In this document: piece after piece, positions 38,244-51,239 of the stretch
Layout of the letters: each line of letters starts with the position of its first letter
Position numbering within the stretch: the stretch's first letter is position 1
Source of the DNA: Dromaius novaehollandiae
Lineage: Eukaryota > Chordata > Aves > Casuariiformes > Dromaiidae
NCBI RefSeq assembly: GCF_036370855.1
Contig: NC_088098.1
Location: 143,302,721-143,366,720, forward strand
Reading direction: 5' to 3'
Length of the DNA: 64,000 nt
Position numbers and translations under genes: made by a program
The notes under the pieces: model-generated
Told to the model about the DNA's origin: nothing
What the model saw: the letters and a program-made list of their open reading frames with translations, nothing else
Database searches by the model: none

Positions 38244-39046
38244 GTAAGATTTTTTTCTTGTTTGCCTTTTAAAAGGACACAGTCAAGGATATTAAGCCTG
38301 ATACTTTCTTTGCATTAATGTGAGTCTGACTTGCATCAAGCTGTTTTTTTCTGAAAAACTAAGGAAGAAATGTGCAACAGTTGAGTTTCAAGACGGACAA
38401 AAGATATGTTTGTTATGTAAAACGCTAGCAGTTTGTACAGGCGCAGATTTCTGGATTGCAAAGGAGAGTGGCTGAGCAGGTGTTAAATACCTGCTGTGAG
38501 TACCTCTGTGTAGCCTCACAAACTCCAGAAGGAGCTGCTTTACTGTTTGGACCCATGGTGTTGCCTGTAGCTCTGATATTTATCAGGCTCCAAGCAACTG
38601 TAATTTATCTATAGAATGAAGTGACTCTAAATGCTTTGTGGATTATTTCATTTGTAAGCATTCTTTCCTTACTCATCGAAGTGTTAGCTTTTACAAGGAA
38701 GGAACATGTTTACGTGTGCAGTTGTGTTCTGTAGTTTGGCTGTTCAGCTTGACTTATTTTAAGGTTTTCTGTTCTTTTTCTGTACATAATTATAAGCGCC
38801 TTCCCCAGAGTAATTTGGCAGCAACATATAGGACCCAGTGTGTTCCTCTGTAGTAACTGATACAGCAAAAACTACTGGAGCAAGCTAACAGGCATCTGAA
38901 CTGTGGCATATCTTTTACAGAGCTGCTGGTTTAAACTTGTAAGATTTTAGTGACTGTTTCCTTTTGTCAAAGGTGCTTGAAAAGGCGCAGTTCTGTCCTT
39001 AACCCAGTGACACAGCATATTTTAAGTTTAAGTCTTATTTTTGTAT

Positions 39047-39409
39047 TTTCATGATACTGTGCCAGTAAGTTGTATTTACTTGATGCTGAAGGTTGTAAGT
39101 ATCACTTGGCATAGTTCTGCCTTCAGATACCTTTGGTAGTAGGTATGAAAGAAAGAATTTAGTGAGATACTAATACCTCACAAATGCATGCTTCCTTATA
39201 TAAGTATATTTTGTGTTAGTAATTTCCATGTCACGAAGTCTCGCGTATACGTATCAGCCCATGTAACTCTGAGGCTGATAATGAAATAAATATCTATAGA
39301 TTTTTGAAAAATGCAAACCTTAAGAATGACAGTGATTACTACTTGCAGCAGGAGTTTTTGTTGTTTGTTTTATTTTTAGAGTTCTAAAAATACATCCAAG
39401 CTAAATAAC
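39047..39409 (+). repeat. Dispersed duplication, copy B
   Basis: Partner of 35457-35862, same orientation, start-to-start distance about 3.6 kb. Most substitutions between the copies are transitions. Several CpG sites kept here (39233-39252 region) are TG or CA in copy A, as expected if both were once methylated and decayed independently. Confidence 0.85.
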
Positions 39410-42400
39410 TCCATGCTGAATTTGAATAAAGCTCCTCACCAAATCTATTTTGAAAATGCTTCCTGTGAAAAGGAAAACTGAAGGAGAAGATAAAAGTGCA
39501 GACAAATGATGGGAGAAAGCTTTATAAAAAAGCTTGGATAAAGATTTGGTTAGGGAGTTAAACCAAGGTACCAAGCAGTTTATGGGACCTTAGTATATTC
39601 CTGCATAGGTTTTACTCTCCACCTTCCTTCTTATCCTTGTTGGGGGGAGAATCACTGGTAAGCACTTAGTAGCTCATCATCAGAATAGAGTAAGTGGGAA
39701 AAATAACAGTGTATGAATGATTTATCTGAATGGAATCCTTACTGCACTACCAGAGGTAAATTGAAGGTATTCTTTTTTTGTATAAAATTTGAGGTCAGTC
39801 ACTTTTGGCTTAGACTGCTTCTGGGATACCCAAAGGTTTTTCAAATTTTTGAACTTATTACTAATTCAGACTCAAGGAGTAGGAGGCAGATATTCACAAT
39901 AGCAGCCACAAAATCAAATTGTATCCTCTGAAGAGAGATCAGGATTTGTCTTGTGGGGGGTTATATAATATAAATCGTTTCTGTCTTTTTTTTTTCCTTT
40001 TTTCTTTTTTTTAAAAAAAAGCAATCAAAATCAAACTTGTAGCCTAAGATCTAGGATTTGATGATATCTAGCATGGTACCAGACTAATATTTTGCTTTTC
40101 TTCCTCTTTCCATATGTGTGGTTATTTTGCGATGTATTCATATACTATTTTGCTTACGTGGTATATAGTGACAAACTTTGATTAAAAATAGTAGCACAAC
40201 CTAAACTTCTGTTGATTTATTTTAAGCTTCATTTTAAGGAAGCTGTATTATATTGTTTTTAAACATGAAAAATTTGTATTTAAAAATAATAAAAACTTTT
40301 TATTTTTTTTAACCATAGGCTAATTAACTTTGAGAGCATGTTCTTTTAGAAAAGTGCCTGAATTTGATGGGATTTTTGACCAACAGTGGGCAGGATGTGA
40401 CTACATGTTGGGTTTTGTGTTTGTTTTTTGTTCATTGGGGGCTTTTGAAAAAGCACCTTCTCTCTGGTATTTGCATTGCAAGAAGCTCTTGGTTAACTTC
40501 CTTATTTTAATTTCTCCCTATCTGAAAGAAGTAGTTTTGTGAAGGCAATTTCAGTGATGTTTTACAACTTTAAAAAGGCCAAAGACAATCGATGTTGCTA
40601 GTATGTTTTCTAATTTGTAGATTCTATTCTGACTATTAAAAAGTGACACTTTCAGATAATGCTTTAATTATCTATTAAGTCTGATAATAATTTCAGATAA
40701 CTTAATGGCTTCCAGTGCTTTAATTTGGAATGCCCAAATAAAGTGTTGCTAACCAGACAGATACCCATTTTCTAACTTATTGTGCTTTGCTTTGAAATGT
40801 GGTAGACAGTATCTTAAAATCAGTTAAATATAGGCTGAAACTCCATACTATTAGCAGATATTTGGCATCATTTAAAATAGGCTATTTCAGCAGCCCTCTT
40901 TTAATTTAGCAAAAATGGTGTGTAGTTTGCTAGGTGAAGCAGAGGTACATAAAGGTGTTTTTGAGCTATTAAAGTCTTTACAGCTTTTTTTTTTTTTTTT
41001 TGAGGGCTATCAACACTTTATGTGTAATATCTAAATAGGTGGAAATAAGAGTTAGGATGGCTTTGAAAGGTCGTATTTTTAAATATGGAGGAGAAACTCT
41101 TCGCATGCATATCTGTGCACGTATTTTTCTATCTAGATATGAAGAATTGCAGGTAGTGGAGGGCATGGGAAGAGATATAAAAATGCCACTGAAGAATCAA
41201 GTGAGCAGGGAAATACCAGTTTTAAGAGAATTGTTCTGAGGGCTGTGGATGTTAGAGATCTGTGAAGAGAGATGGGTGCACATTTCTATTCAGTGTTAAG
41301 AGCTGTTTAGAAATGGAAAGGAATAAATGCATCTGCAAGCTGGTGCCTGGTTACTTTCTCATCAAAATTCTTTTTTCTTGTTCACTCACGCACTCACCCA
41401 TTTTGAAATACCAGGGACCAGTAAAGAATAAGCATATGTAAAGGGAGAGGAGAAACCTGACGCCCTACAGTGTCTTTACTAGAGACCCAGCAAATTCTGA
41501 ACCAAAAATAATTTATCTGGAATTTAAAAAGCAACTCTCCTTATGAGTATTGTTGAAATGCACTTTTTGAAGGTCAGGAACCTGTCTTTGAAGTATAGGA
41601 AAAACAGGAAGCTTGACTGGATGTGTCTTAATTAGCCTCGTGATTCTGATCTTAATTTCTAAGGGCTGTAATTCAGAAGGAATTAAATGAGTGGTTCAAC
41701 AGTAGAGAAACACATAACTGCCTGGCATTCTTCTCTGGCATATCAAATCTTGTGGAAAGTTGAATAGAGACTATACCAAATTCTAGTTTGTTAAATCTAG
41801 TTTTAGTGGTGTGTTGCTATAGACTTCCAGTATGGCAGGTAAGAAAGACTTGACTTGTTTTCAGAATGTTTCACACAACAAGTTGGAGCTAGATCTTTGA
41901 GTCAAAGACTAGACTGTAGTTAGAACATGTGTTGCCACTTTCTTTTCAACTTCAACTGAGGTGGGATAAAGAATTCATGATCCTGAGCTTTCAGATAGAA
42001 AAAAGGTTGTTGAGGGTTGTCTAGAATCCAGAACAAAAGTAAGGATTACTGTGGTGATAATAATTCAGAGATGGGTAGTATTATATTCCTGAGAAGGGAT
42101 CATCTTGCTTGGAATGCTGGATGTGTCTGTCCAAAACAGTAGGCACTCACATGAGCAAGAGCCAGAAGCCAGTAACTGAGTAAAAGCTACTTTCTGAGTG
42201 GAGAAAAAAGATAATTGTAGAAATAATTAGAATTCCAGGACATGTCCAAATCTTTATAGGCTGATAACAAAAAATGAATTACCTACAACGTAGATTTATA
42301 TGAATTTGGAAAATAGGTAAGTAGATCTTTTGCATTTGTGTCTGCTGATCTTGAACTTTGCACAGACTTTACTAAAGAAATAGACATTTTTTTCAAGCAT

Positions 42401-45400
42401 ATTTGTTGCTGTATAATACCTCACATTATTGCTAAGAAGAAAGATGATTTTTCTATCCAAGGTGTTCCTAGTGAAAACTGAGAGAGACAGAATGGATGAA
42501 TGAATGAAGTCATAGAAGCAAGCTGTTCTGGTGAAGCTACACAACATGAACGCTATATGAGGCATCTGTATTTTGGCCTTATTTTCTGTGCTATTAAGCT
42601 CTTTTAGTCAGACTGTCTCCTCAGAGATAAAGGATAGTTGGAGGATCAACAAAGGCTTTGCAAAAGGTATTGTACAGCAATTACTACTTTCAACAGTGTA
42701 AGAGGTTTACAGTGCTAGACAGAATGACAGGGGTTCTATAAAGCCTCCTCTAAATTTCTTCATTTCTCTGGAGTGTTTTTTAGGTTTAGATCAGAACCCT
42801 CTAGAGTGGGAGGGGTACAGGCACTGTTGTCTAGGACTTTAATCAGTGATCCACAGCTGATTTTTGGAATGATGTGAAGACACTGAATTTGAGTAAGTTG
42901 AGCGATATTATGCAAGGCTTTTTGAGTTGGCAGTGGTCTGTGGGTTTTAAAAAAAAAATAGCTTGAGCATGACTACTGTGATATCCAGAATCATCATCCT
43001 TATTCTGCGTTGCCTTGTTTGTAAGCCAGCCACATCTTCTGTTATAGAAGCCCATGTGGTTTCCCTTCTCTCTATTAAACATTTGATTCCTTTTGGTAAC
43101 CTTTGAGCCTCTTCTGTGTCAAAATTAACAACTTTTTTTTTTCCTCCTTCCTCTGTATTGCTAGGCTGTTTAAGTTGCATCCCAAGACAAAGTTTAAATG
43201 GCAGACACTCAACGTTCAATAGGGAGATTGTAATCTGATACACATTCAGCTAGTTAATCTCTAATATTAAACAGATTTAAGTCTCTGTCATGTTTGTGGC
43301 TACCGAAAAAAAAAAAAAAAACAAAAAGCAAACCTCGTAGGTAGCACAGTAGGAAACATTTCTTCTAACTGTAAATAAAAGCAAATACATCTGATACTTT
43401 TTGTAGGCATCTGTGGAAGTCGGGACTAACCCCTCTGGGACAAAGGAAGCAGCCCTCAGGGTCACGGATCTCACATGACCTAGTTTATTCATCATTAAAA
43501 CAGATGGTATCTATCTGAGCAGGGCAAACTTGGTTTCGAAAAAGAGCTGGGGATTAAAAGGGTGGGAATCTGGAGCAGCTGGACTTAATTAATGGGAGCA
43601 AATAAAGAGGCAAACTGAGCATTAAATTAGTCACCTACATTAACAATAAAATGATCACTACCTTACTAGTCACTCAGTTATTTTAGCTGATCAAAAGTTG
43701 TAGGACTTTTTTTCTCACATCAAAAGTATCTAAAATTGCATCAGAAATATTCCCACATTCTTTATTCTTTTCTACTGGGCTTCAAAGAGAATAAAATCTT
43801 GGAAGCTGGCTATGGTATTTTGGCGTGCTGTTAGGGAATCTAGCTTGTGTTATATGACTGAGAACACCCTCCTTGCTTTTGATGATACTAGGCAAAGCTG
43901 ATTTTTCTGCAGTTTTTGACCTCTTCCTCCCTGTGTGCATTTAGTATGAGAAGGCTACCTAATTGAGAAGATTGTTGGCGTTCCTTTAAGTTTTGCAATT
44001 ACATTAAATTTGCAAAGGGATCAAAAAAATGTATTGTTTCTAGTGTAAACAGATTATACTGGATTACCGGTTAGCATTTTGCATGCTTATTTTGTTTGCA
44101 CTTTTAGTGCAGAAAATCTTGAATTGTGTTTTTGCATGTTGCAGATAGCTCAGGCACTTGCTTTTGTTACTGGTGGCCTGGAATCTTAATTTGCTGAATG
44201 CCTTACAGGGGAAGGCAGGGAGTGCGCAAATAAACTACAGGTCCTTGGACCTTCTAATAGTGATGGTTTTCATTAAGGTGTCATTTTCTGATGTACAAAC
44301 GTTCTTGCTCTGTAACTGTGGCACTTACGCTGTAAGGGGTGGTGGTGGTCATTGCTCTTCCTTTGGCAGGATAGTACTGAATAGATCTCAGGACTTGTCC
44401 AGAATGGTACAAGGTCACTGAAGTTCCTTTGTTTTGAACTAAACAGCAACTGTCATTAGAATATTCTGCAAACCTATAAACATCATATTTCCTTTAATTG
44501 TGTGCAAGATGGGCAAGAACAGAATACTTTTATTTTAAGGTAATCCTAATGACTTTACATGTATGTCACAGAGGGTCAAATGTAGCCACCTCAAATAGCT
44601 GAGCTCTGAGATAATCAGGGCAAAGAAATGGACGATTCTGTCATGGGGCTTAACAGAAACTATTCTGTGGCCTTAGTTTCTCTTTCCTGGAGGGCAAGAG
44701 GCAGTGGTGCTCTGACAGGAGACCACCTAGTAGCCCTCCCGCTTTCTGCTTCAGAGTCTTCCCTGAATATTATAGAAGTGTGGCATCCATCTTGCATACT
44801 GCCGCTTCACTACTGCAGTTTGTTTGGCTTCTTACTATGGAGATAGGTGCAGAATTTCAGCCTAGTCACAGTGGTAAGACATTTGTCTTACCTTCAGATT
44901 TCTGTATAAAGCACCTAGACTTTTCCATGACTGTGCTGAACAACAGTAACAATGCCCTACAGCAGCTTCCTTCTTTGCCCCCCAAGGACTTGTAAGAACA
45001 GAATTTTTTCAGAAATAGGTAAAAGCATAAGCAGGAAATCCAGAAGTAAACTTTAAAGTGTAGTACCTTAAATTTTAATCATCCTTGTATGCAAACATTA
45101 TCTAGTTGTCTGAAGAGCAGGTAAGTGTAAGAGAATACTGAACAGTTAGTCCTGTAAGTGCATGTGCAAAATCATAAATCACCTTTGTGTACTTGTATAC
45201 AACTGGTTTTAATTTTTGGTGAGTTTGCCAGGCCCCCAATTTTTGTTAATGGCCCCACATGGTTAATTTTTTTTCTTGGTTGAAGAAGTATGTAGTACCA
45301 GTATGTTTGTTCTTTGCTTCTCTGTGCAGTGAGAGGAGCTTGATTGAACAACTCAGTAACTTAAAGTAAAACCTCAGTGTAAATTCCAGAACACAAATAT

Positions 45401-47673
45401 TATTTTTCTTTGGGGCTTTAAGAGATTATATTGTTTGTCAAAAGTGCTGGAAGGGTGGTGGTTGCATGTCTGGGTACTGTCACTACCATCTGATGTAGAC
45501 CTCATGGATTTTCTGAGAAAACTTGAATGAGAGAAAATTCATATTGCAAGAAGAGACTTCTAAAAATTAGATGACTTCTTGCTCTGTTGAGTTGGAACGA
45601 TTCTGTATTGTCTTCTCAATTTCCATAATTGCCTGAAGTTTGACTAAAGATGTTTGAAAAAAGGCTGCAATCACTTAAGCATTAAAACTGGTTAGGGAGG
45701 TTGTACGTTCTTGCCTGTCTTTGTGGTCTTCTGTTTTTCCTGCAGGCCTTCTAGATTAGGTGCTTGCCACAATTCTGGAATAGCCTGTCAGGCTTTGCAG
45801 CTTCTGGCAGAAAACATTTTTTAAAGAGACTGTGTTTCCAAAGTTAGAGCTATTAGCAATTCCATGACAGGTTCTTCCTTTGAAAATGGAAGTACCTATG
45901 AGCTGGACTTTTTTTTTTTTTTTTTTCCGGGCACCACCATTTGTCATGTTAGACTAATGGCAGAATGAAAAAGCATAACGTTCCAAAAAAAACAAAACAA
46001 AAAAGTCTCTAGGTCAGCTAGGACAATTTTTTGAAACAAAAGATCATTAAAGACCTAGGGTCAACTAGATAATGTGTTCATTTCTAACTTGCCTATTTGA
46101 CTTGTCTGTGGAAGTGTTTTATTCGCATGAGTATCAAAATGCATATTAAAACAGCATTTGTTTGTGGGGCTGATAAGATTAATTTGCCTGAGTTCGCATT
46201 TGGATATTTGAAGGTAGTTAATTTCCAAGATAGTTTGTAGTTTCAGTAAGCAATATGACCGTAGTTCTTGACAACATCTTTCTCGATACTCAGAACTCAA
46301 AATTGAGTTCCTAATCCTGAAATAACTGTTCTTTTGTTCTGTGCTTATTTCTTCCATTTTTATTATACCTTTTTTTAAAACATGAAAGCATGATAATCTA
46401 AGTTAATTTTTTGTCCATACATTCAACAGGGATATAAATAATCAGTATTTTAAGTACCTTGAAGAGATGGTGGTTCCAGGCTCCTGTTTGTTTGTAATTA
46501 ACACTTTACTGCTTAAGCCCACCCCCATGAAAACAAAGTTGTTTATGGGTATAGTCATGTAATGTGACTGCATTAAGGAATTTAATTACATGATAAATTT
46601 CCCAGGGTAACCTAGTAGCTTATTTGAACATAACACAAGCTTTATCTGAGACTTGTCTACAGTTTTCAGTTAAGGAACTGTAACTCAGGACTGCTGGGAA
46701 TGTAAAAATTACTTTGTTAGAATCCTTTGTGCTTGGTCAACTGTAATACTCTGTGAATCTATATACTTAGAAGTTTTGTCTGTGGATTTTGAAAGCTGTA
46801 TTGGTGATGGAGCTGCAAGTTCTACAAATTAGAAACTAACAAATTTATCAGTCAAGTTTATAACAAAAGTATTTTGCTTTTAGTAAATGTCATGCTTTTA
46901 AACAGTATTACAAGTGATTGGAAAGAGAACTGTTAAATAAAATGTAAAAGTTTTAAGTATGTAGATACATAGAGTGAAAACGTTAAAAAAAAAAAAAAAA
47001 AAGTCTTAAACTTCCTGTTTCCTGAACATACTAGAGACAGAACTCCTATTTCTGTGCATCTGGTTGGTTGTTTTTTTCCTCACTGTATTGCAATATAATT
47101 TTTTCCCCTCTCTCAAAAATCCTACCTCCTTTCACATACATATTCATCCTCTTGCACCTACTGTGCATTTTAGAAAATTGACTTTTGCTGTAGGTTGATC
47201 ATAACCAATCAGATGACATGCCAGTTAATAGTACTGAAACAGGACTGTCGGCTACCTTTCTAGGGCACAAACAAAATATGTGCAAAGAAGGGGAAAACTA
47301 TGGGCTTCAGTATAAGATTTTGACTTTTTTGGAAGGCGTTTCTCTACAAAAGTGGCTTTTTACAGATGTGACAGTTGTTCTGGATGCCAAGCATTCTTTA
47401 TAGTGGGACACATTTATTTCAGAGAATAGGATTAAAAATATCTGGTGTTCTAATGAAGCCTACGTGACTGTCTAATGAGTGAAAAACAATGAGCAACCAC
47501 CCAAAGGCTTGAAATGTGTGTTTCTTTCCAAATGTATAATGTTGCGAGTAGAGATAGAAGTGTGGTCTAAACATAAAAGTTTTAACTTTTCTTTTCAAAG
47601 TAAAAAAATAATACTCAGTTGCACAAAATCACAGAATGGTTGAGGTTGGAAGGGACCACCCAAGCAGGGTCAC

Positions 47674-48737
47674 CTAGAGCACATTGCACAGGATCACGTT
47701 CTGGCGGGTTTTGAATATCTCCAGAGAAGGAGACTCCCCAGCCTCTCTGGGCAACCTGTTCCAGTGCTCTGTCACCCTCACAGTAAAGACGTTTTTCCTC
47801 ATATTCAGATGGAACTGCCTGTGTTTCACTTTGTGAAGTACCTCCCTCCACCTGCTGGCCACACTCTTCCTAATGCACCCCAGGATACCCTTGGCCTTTT
47901 TGGCCACAAGGCCACATTGCTGGCTGGTGCTTAACTTGTTGTCCACCAGGACTGCCAGGTCCTTCTCCACAGAGCTGCTTTCCAGCAGGTCAGCCCCCAG
48001 CCTGTACCCACAGGCATGAGGTTATTCCTCCCTAGGTGCAGGAGCCTGCACTTGCCTTTGTTGAACTTCATGAGGTTCCTCTCCGCCCAACTCTCCAGCC
48101 TGTCCAGGTCTCTCTGAATGGCAGCACAGCCCTCTGCCATATCAGCCGCTCCTCCCAGTTTTGTATCATCATCAAACTTGCTGAGGAGGCACTCTATCCC
48201 TTCATCCAGATCATTGATGACTAAGCTGAACAAGACTGGACCCAGTACTGACCCCTGGGGGACACCGCTAGCTACAGGCTTCCAGCTAGACTCTGCGCTG
48301 CTGAGCACAACCCTCTGAGCTCTGCCATTCAGCCGGTTGTCAATCCACCTCACTGTCCACTCATCTATCCCACACTTCCTGAGCTTGCCTATGAGGATGT
48401 TATGGGAGACAGTGTCAAAAGCCTTGCTGAAGTCAAAGGAGACAACATCCACTGCTCTCCCCTCACCTACCCAGGCATCACAGAAGGCTCTCAGGTTGCT
48501 TAAGCACGATTTCCCCTTGGTGAATCCATGCTGACTCCTCCTGATCACCTTCTTTTCCTCCACATGCTTAGAGATGACCTCCAGGATGAGATGCTCCATC
48601 ACCTTTCCAGGGATGGAGGTGAGGCTGGCTGGCCTTTCTGAAGACTGGAGTGACATTGGCTTTCTTCCAGTCCTCAGGCACCTCTCCTGTTCTCCATGAC
48701 CTTTCAAGGATGATGGAGAGTGGCCTAGCAGTAACAT
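47674..48737 (-). pseudogene. CR1 ORF2 relic, reverse transcriptase and C-terminal part
   Basis: Two overlapping minus-strand frames (48737-47931 and 47970-47674) make up the C-terminal half of a non-LTR reverse transcriptase. Visible RT motifs are the palm Asp in [13 protein letters not shown], the [13 protein letters not shown] block, the catalytic box and the [17 protein letters not shown] region. The catalytic box reads FDDD where CR1 elements normally have FADD; the changed codon is at 48171-48173. The frame breaks at about 48640, with a small deletion upstream of [11 protein letters not shown], and again near 48010, after which the C-terminal tail continues in another frame. These lesions make it a dead copy. 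Confidence 0.9.
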
Positions 48738-49227
48738 CCACCAGCTCCCTCAGCACTCGTGGGTGCATCCCGTCAGGGCCCATGGATTTGTGGGTGTCAG
48801 GTTTGCCTAAATGATCTCTAAGCTGATCCTCCTTGACCAAGAGAAAGTCTTCCTTTCTCCAGACTTTCTCTCTTGTCTCCAGGGTCTGGGATTCCTGAGG
48901 GCTGGCCTTAGCAGTAAAGACTGAAGCAAAGAAGGCATTCAGGAACTCTGCCTTCTCGATATCCTTTGTCACCAGGGCACCCACTCCATTCAGCAGCAGG
49001 CCCACATTTTCCCTAGTCTTCCTTTTGCTAATGATGTATTTGAAGAAGCCCTTCTTGTTGTCCTTGACATCCCTTGCCAGATTTAATTCCAAATGGGCCT
49101 TAGCCTTCCTCGTCACATGCCTGCATACTCTGACAGTGTTCCAGTATTGCTCCCAAGTGTCCTGTCCCTTCTTCCACATTCTGTGTACCTCCTTCTTCTG
49201 TATGAATTTTGGCAGGAGCTCATCCAT
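48568..49227 (-). pseudogene. CR1 ORF2 relic, linker between endonuclease and RT
   Basis: This 219-codon minus-strand frame matches the CR1 region between endonuclease and RT: Lys/Arg-rich helices (KKGFFKYIISKRKTRENVG) followed by the [19 protein letters not shown] block that opens the RT domain and the [12 protein letters not shown] motif. It then runs out of frame near 48640, where the next part of RT continues in a different frame (48737-47931). It is read as one mutated ORF2 with its neighbours and has no separate function. Confidence 0.9.
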
Positions 49228-49339
49228 GCAGGTCTCCTGCCCCCTTTGCTTGACTTCTCACTCGTAGGGATGCAGCGATCTTGAGCTTGGAGGAAGTGAT
49301 GCTTGAATATTAACCAGTTCTCTTGGACCCTCCTTCCTT

Positions 49340-49687
49340 CTAGGGCCCTAACCCATGGGATTCCTCCAAGTAGGTCCCTGAAGAGGCCCAAGTTTGCTCT
49401 CCTAAGTCCAGGGTTGCCATCCTCCTTATTGCCCTGCTTCCTCCTCGCAGGATCCTGACCTCCACCATCTCATGCTCACTGCAGCCAAGGCTGCCTCCAA
49501 CCTTTGCATCTCCAACCAGTCCTTCTTTGTTTGTTAGTGCAAGGTCCAGCAGCACACCTCTCCTCGTGGGCTCCTCCACCACCTGTGTCAGAAAGTTGTC
49601 ATCAATGCTCTGCAGGAACCTCCTGGACTGTTTGTGCCTAGCTGTGTTATCTTTCCAGCAGATATCGGGGTGGTTGAAGTCCCCCAC
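49340..49687 (-). pseudogene. CR1 ORF2 relic, C-terminal endonuclease
   Basis: This 115-codon minus-strand frame contains the apurinic-like endonuclease signatures GDFNHPDICW and SEHEMVEVRI, the latter where active CR1 has the SDH-type catalytic His. The N-terminal part of the endonuclease upstream of GDFN is only weakly readable to 49944 and then lost by 5' truncation. A frameshift near 49340 separates it from the linker. Confidence 0.88.
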
Positions 49688-51070
49688 GAGAACCAGGGCC
49701 TGTGATCATGAGGCTACTTCCAGCTGTCTGTAGAAGGCCTCCTTGACTTCCTCTTCCTGATCAGGTGGCCTGTAGCAAACACCCAGAACAGTGTCACCCA
49801 TGTTAGCCTGCTCTTTAATCCTTATCCATAAGCTGTCGACTCACTCTTCACCCACCCCTAGGCCTAGCTTGGTACATTGCAGTTCCTTTCTCACATAAAG
49901 AGCACCTCCACCACCTCACCTTCCTGGCCTGTCCTTCCTAAAAAGCATGTAGGTTCAGTTAGTATAGCACGTAGTTCAGTTCTGTATAGTTGTCTTGTGA
50001 CACAATGCATTTAAAAGGAACTGTAATGATTACTACATGGAATAGAGAAATGCAAAATGCATGTTTCAGAAGGCCTAATATATTTTATCAATGTTTCTTT
50101 TTTTTCCATTGATATTTTTAATGGTTAATTGAAAAAGGAGTATGTTTCCTGTAGAAATGGGTGCCCAGAATCTTTGCTGCTTCCACGTACTGTAAAGATG
50201 CAGCACTACAAGAAGGTTTTTTATTTGTTTTCAGGATGGTCAGCAATTTTAAGTACTCTTTTTCTCATTTCTCTCTTTGTCCTACTGAATCATTTCACCT
50301 CTCTGCACATTTAAGGAAATAATTTCCTAGCTTGGGTATCTGAGGACAGCTGTTCTCAATCACTGAACCTTTGGTAGATTAATATTTTGCCTTTTTCCCC
50401 CTGTTTTAATATATTCTGTACTTTTGTGCTGTATTACATTTTAAACACTGATTTATCTATCCTTTAAGAAGTAATGTTTGGACAGTTAAATTGTTCTTTT
50501 AAGGGGGATTTTTAAATCTCTTACAATTGAATATTAAATCCTTGTTTGTGTTTTTTTTTCCTTAAATACATACACATTGTATGTGTGTGTATATATAGTC
50601 TCAATGCTACTTTTGAATGTATGTTTGCCTTGTTATGATCTAAATTAAAAGCTGATTCCCAAAGTTTAGGAGAATGTTTCCTTTTCTTTCTGCTGTACTT
50701 CAGAACAGTTTGGCTTGTTCATTTTATATTTTGGTTATGTTTACATGCTTTTTATAATATCTCACTTCTAACCTTTATCATTGTGACCACTTTTCTTCTT
50801 TGGATATGTCCTGAAAACACTTCTTGCAAGGAATGGCAGGACTACAGTACACTTATTTTTATTAAAACATTTTCAATAAACATATCCCAAGAAAATAATT
50901 TTGTAGGAACAAGTAAAAAAATACAGTATTGATTAGAGTAGGACATCAATTGTTATCCTACAGGTTTTAAATTAATTGTTTATTTTTGCTCATTTCTTTT
51001 TTTGGTTTTTTTTTTGTTTGTTTGTTTGAATAAGTATGTGGCCAGCTGACACTTTTTCTCATCTTTTCAG

Positions 51071-51239
51071 GCACAGGTACATTTGGGCGTGTTCATCTGG
51101 TGAAGGAAAAAATGGCCAAACGTTACTTTGCACTGAAAGTAATGAGCATTCCAGATGTTATTCGACTGAAGCAAGAGCAACATGTGCACAATGAAAAATC
51201 GGTCTTGAAAGAGGTCAATCACCCATTTTTGATCAGATT
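51071..51239 (+). CDS. PRKX: PRKX coding exon 2 (N-lobe)
   Basis: This 169-bp exon, phase 1 in and phase 2 out, encodes residues 63-119 (partial). It starts by completing the glycine loop (GTGTFGRV, residues 63-70). It carries the ATP-anchoring Lys85 in FALKVMS and the alpha-C Glu104 in HNEKSVLKEV; their spacing of 19 equals Lys72-Glu91 of PKA. The stretch IPDVIRLKQEQHVHNEKSVL is characteristic of PRKX and separates it from the PKA catalytic subunits. The acceptor is a CTTTTCAG behind a pyrimidine tract and the donor is GTAAGT. The reading frame joins cleanly to exons 1 and 3. Confidence 0.97.

Larger units (their letters stand above)
47625..49944 (-). mobile_element. CR1 LINE, 5'-truncated, antisense to PRKX
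   Basis: About 2.3 kb of a chicken-repeat-1 retrotransposon. On the + strand it begins with the reverse complement of the conserved CR1 3' end (TCACAGAATGGTTGAGGTTGG) and ends near AAAAAGC at 49944. It carries the C-terminal half of the endonuclease domain and the complete reverse transcriptase region of ORF2. The usual 4-4.5 kb length means ORF1 and the 5' half are missing. No target-site duplication is evident, as expected for CR1. It lies about 1.1 kb upstream of PRKX exon 2 and is not expected to be mobile. Confidence 0.95.
17600..51070 (+). other. PRKX: PRKX intron 1 (33.5 kb)
   Basis: A phase-1 intron from the GTGAGC donor to the TTTTCAG acceptor at 51069-51070. The acceptor has a branch-point-like CTGAC (A at 51049) and a pyrimidine tract. 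It is largely unique AT-rich DNA without recognised genes. Named contents are listed separately: T-runs, G22, a 0.4 kb duplicated segment, a solo LTR, palindromes and an antisense CR1 relic. Smaller items are T16 (19605-19620), a T/GT-rich tract (20217-20250), TG repeats (about 23097-23111), a T8A8 palindrome (40005-40020), T17 (40985-41001), an A-run (about 43306-43321), a T-run (about 45909-45926) and A18 (46985-47002). A long GC-rich-to-AT-rich first intron is usual for this type of gene. Confidence 0.85.
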
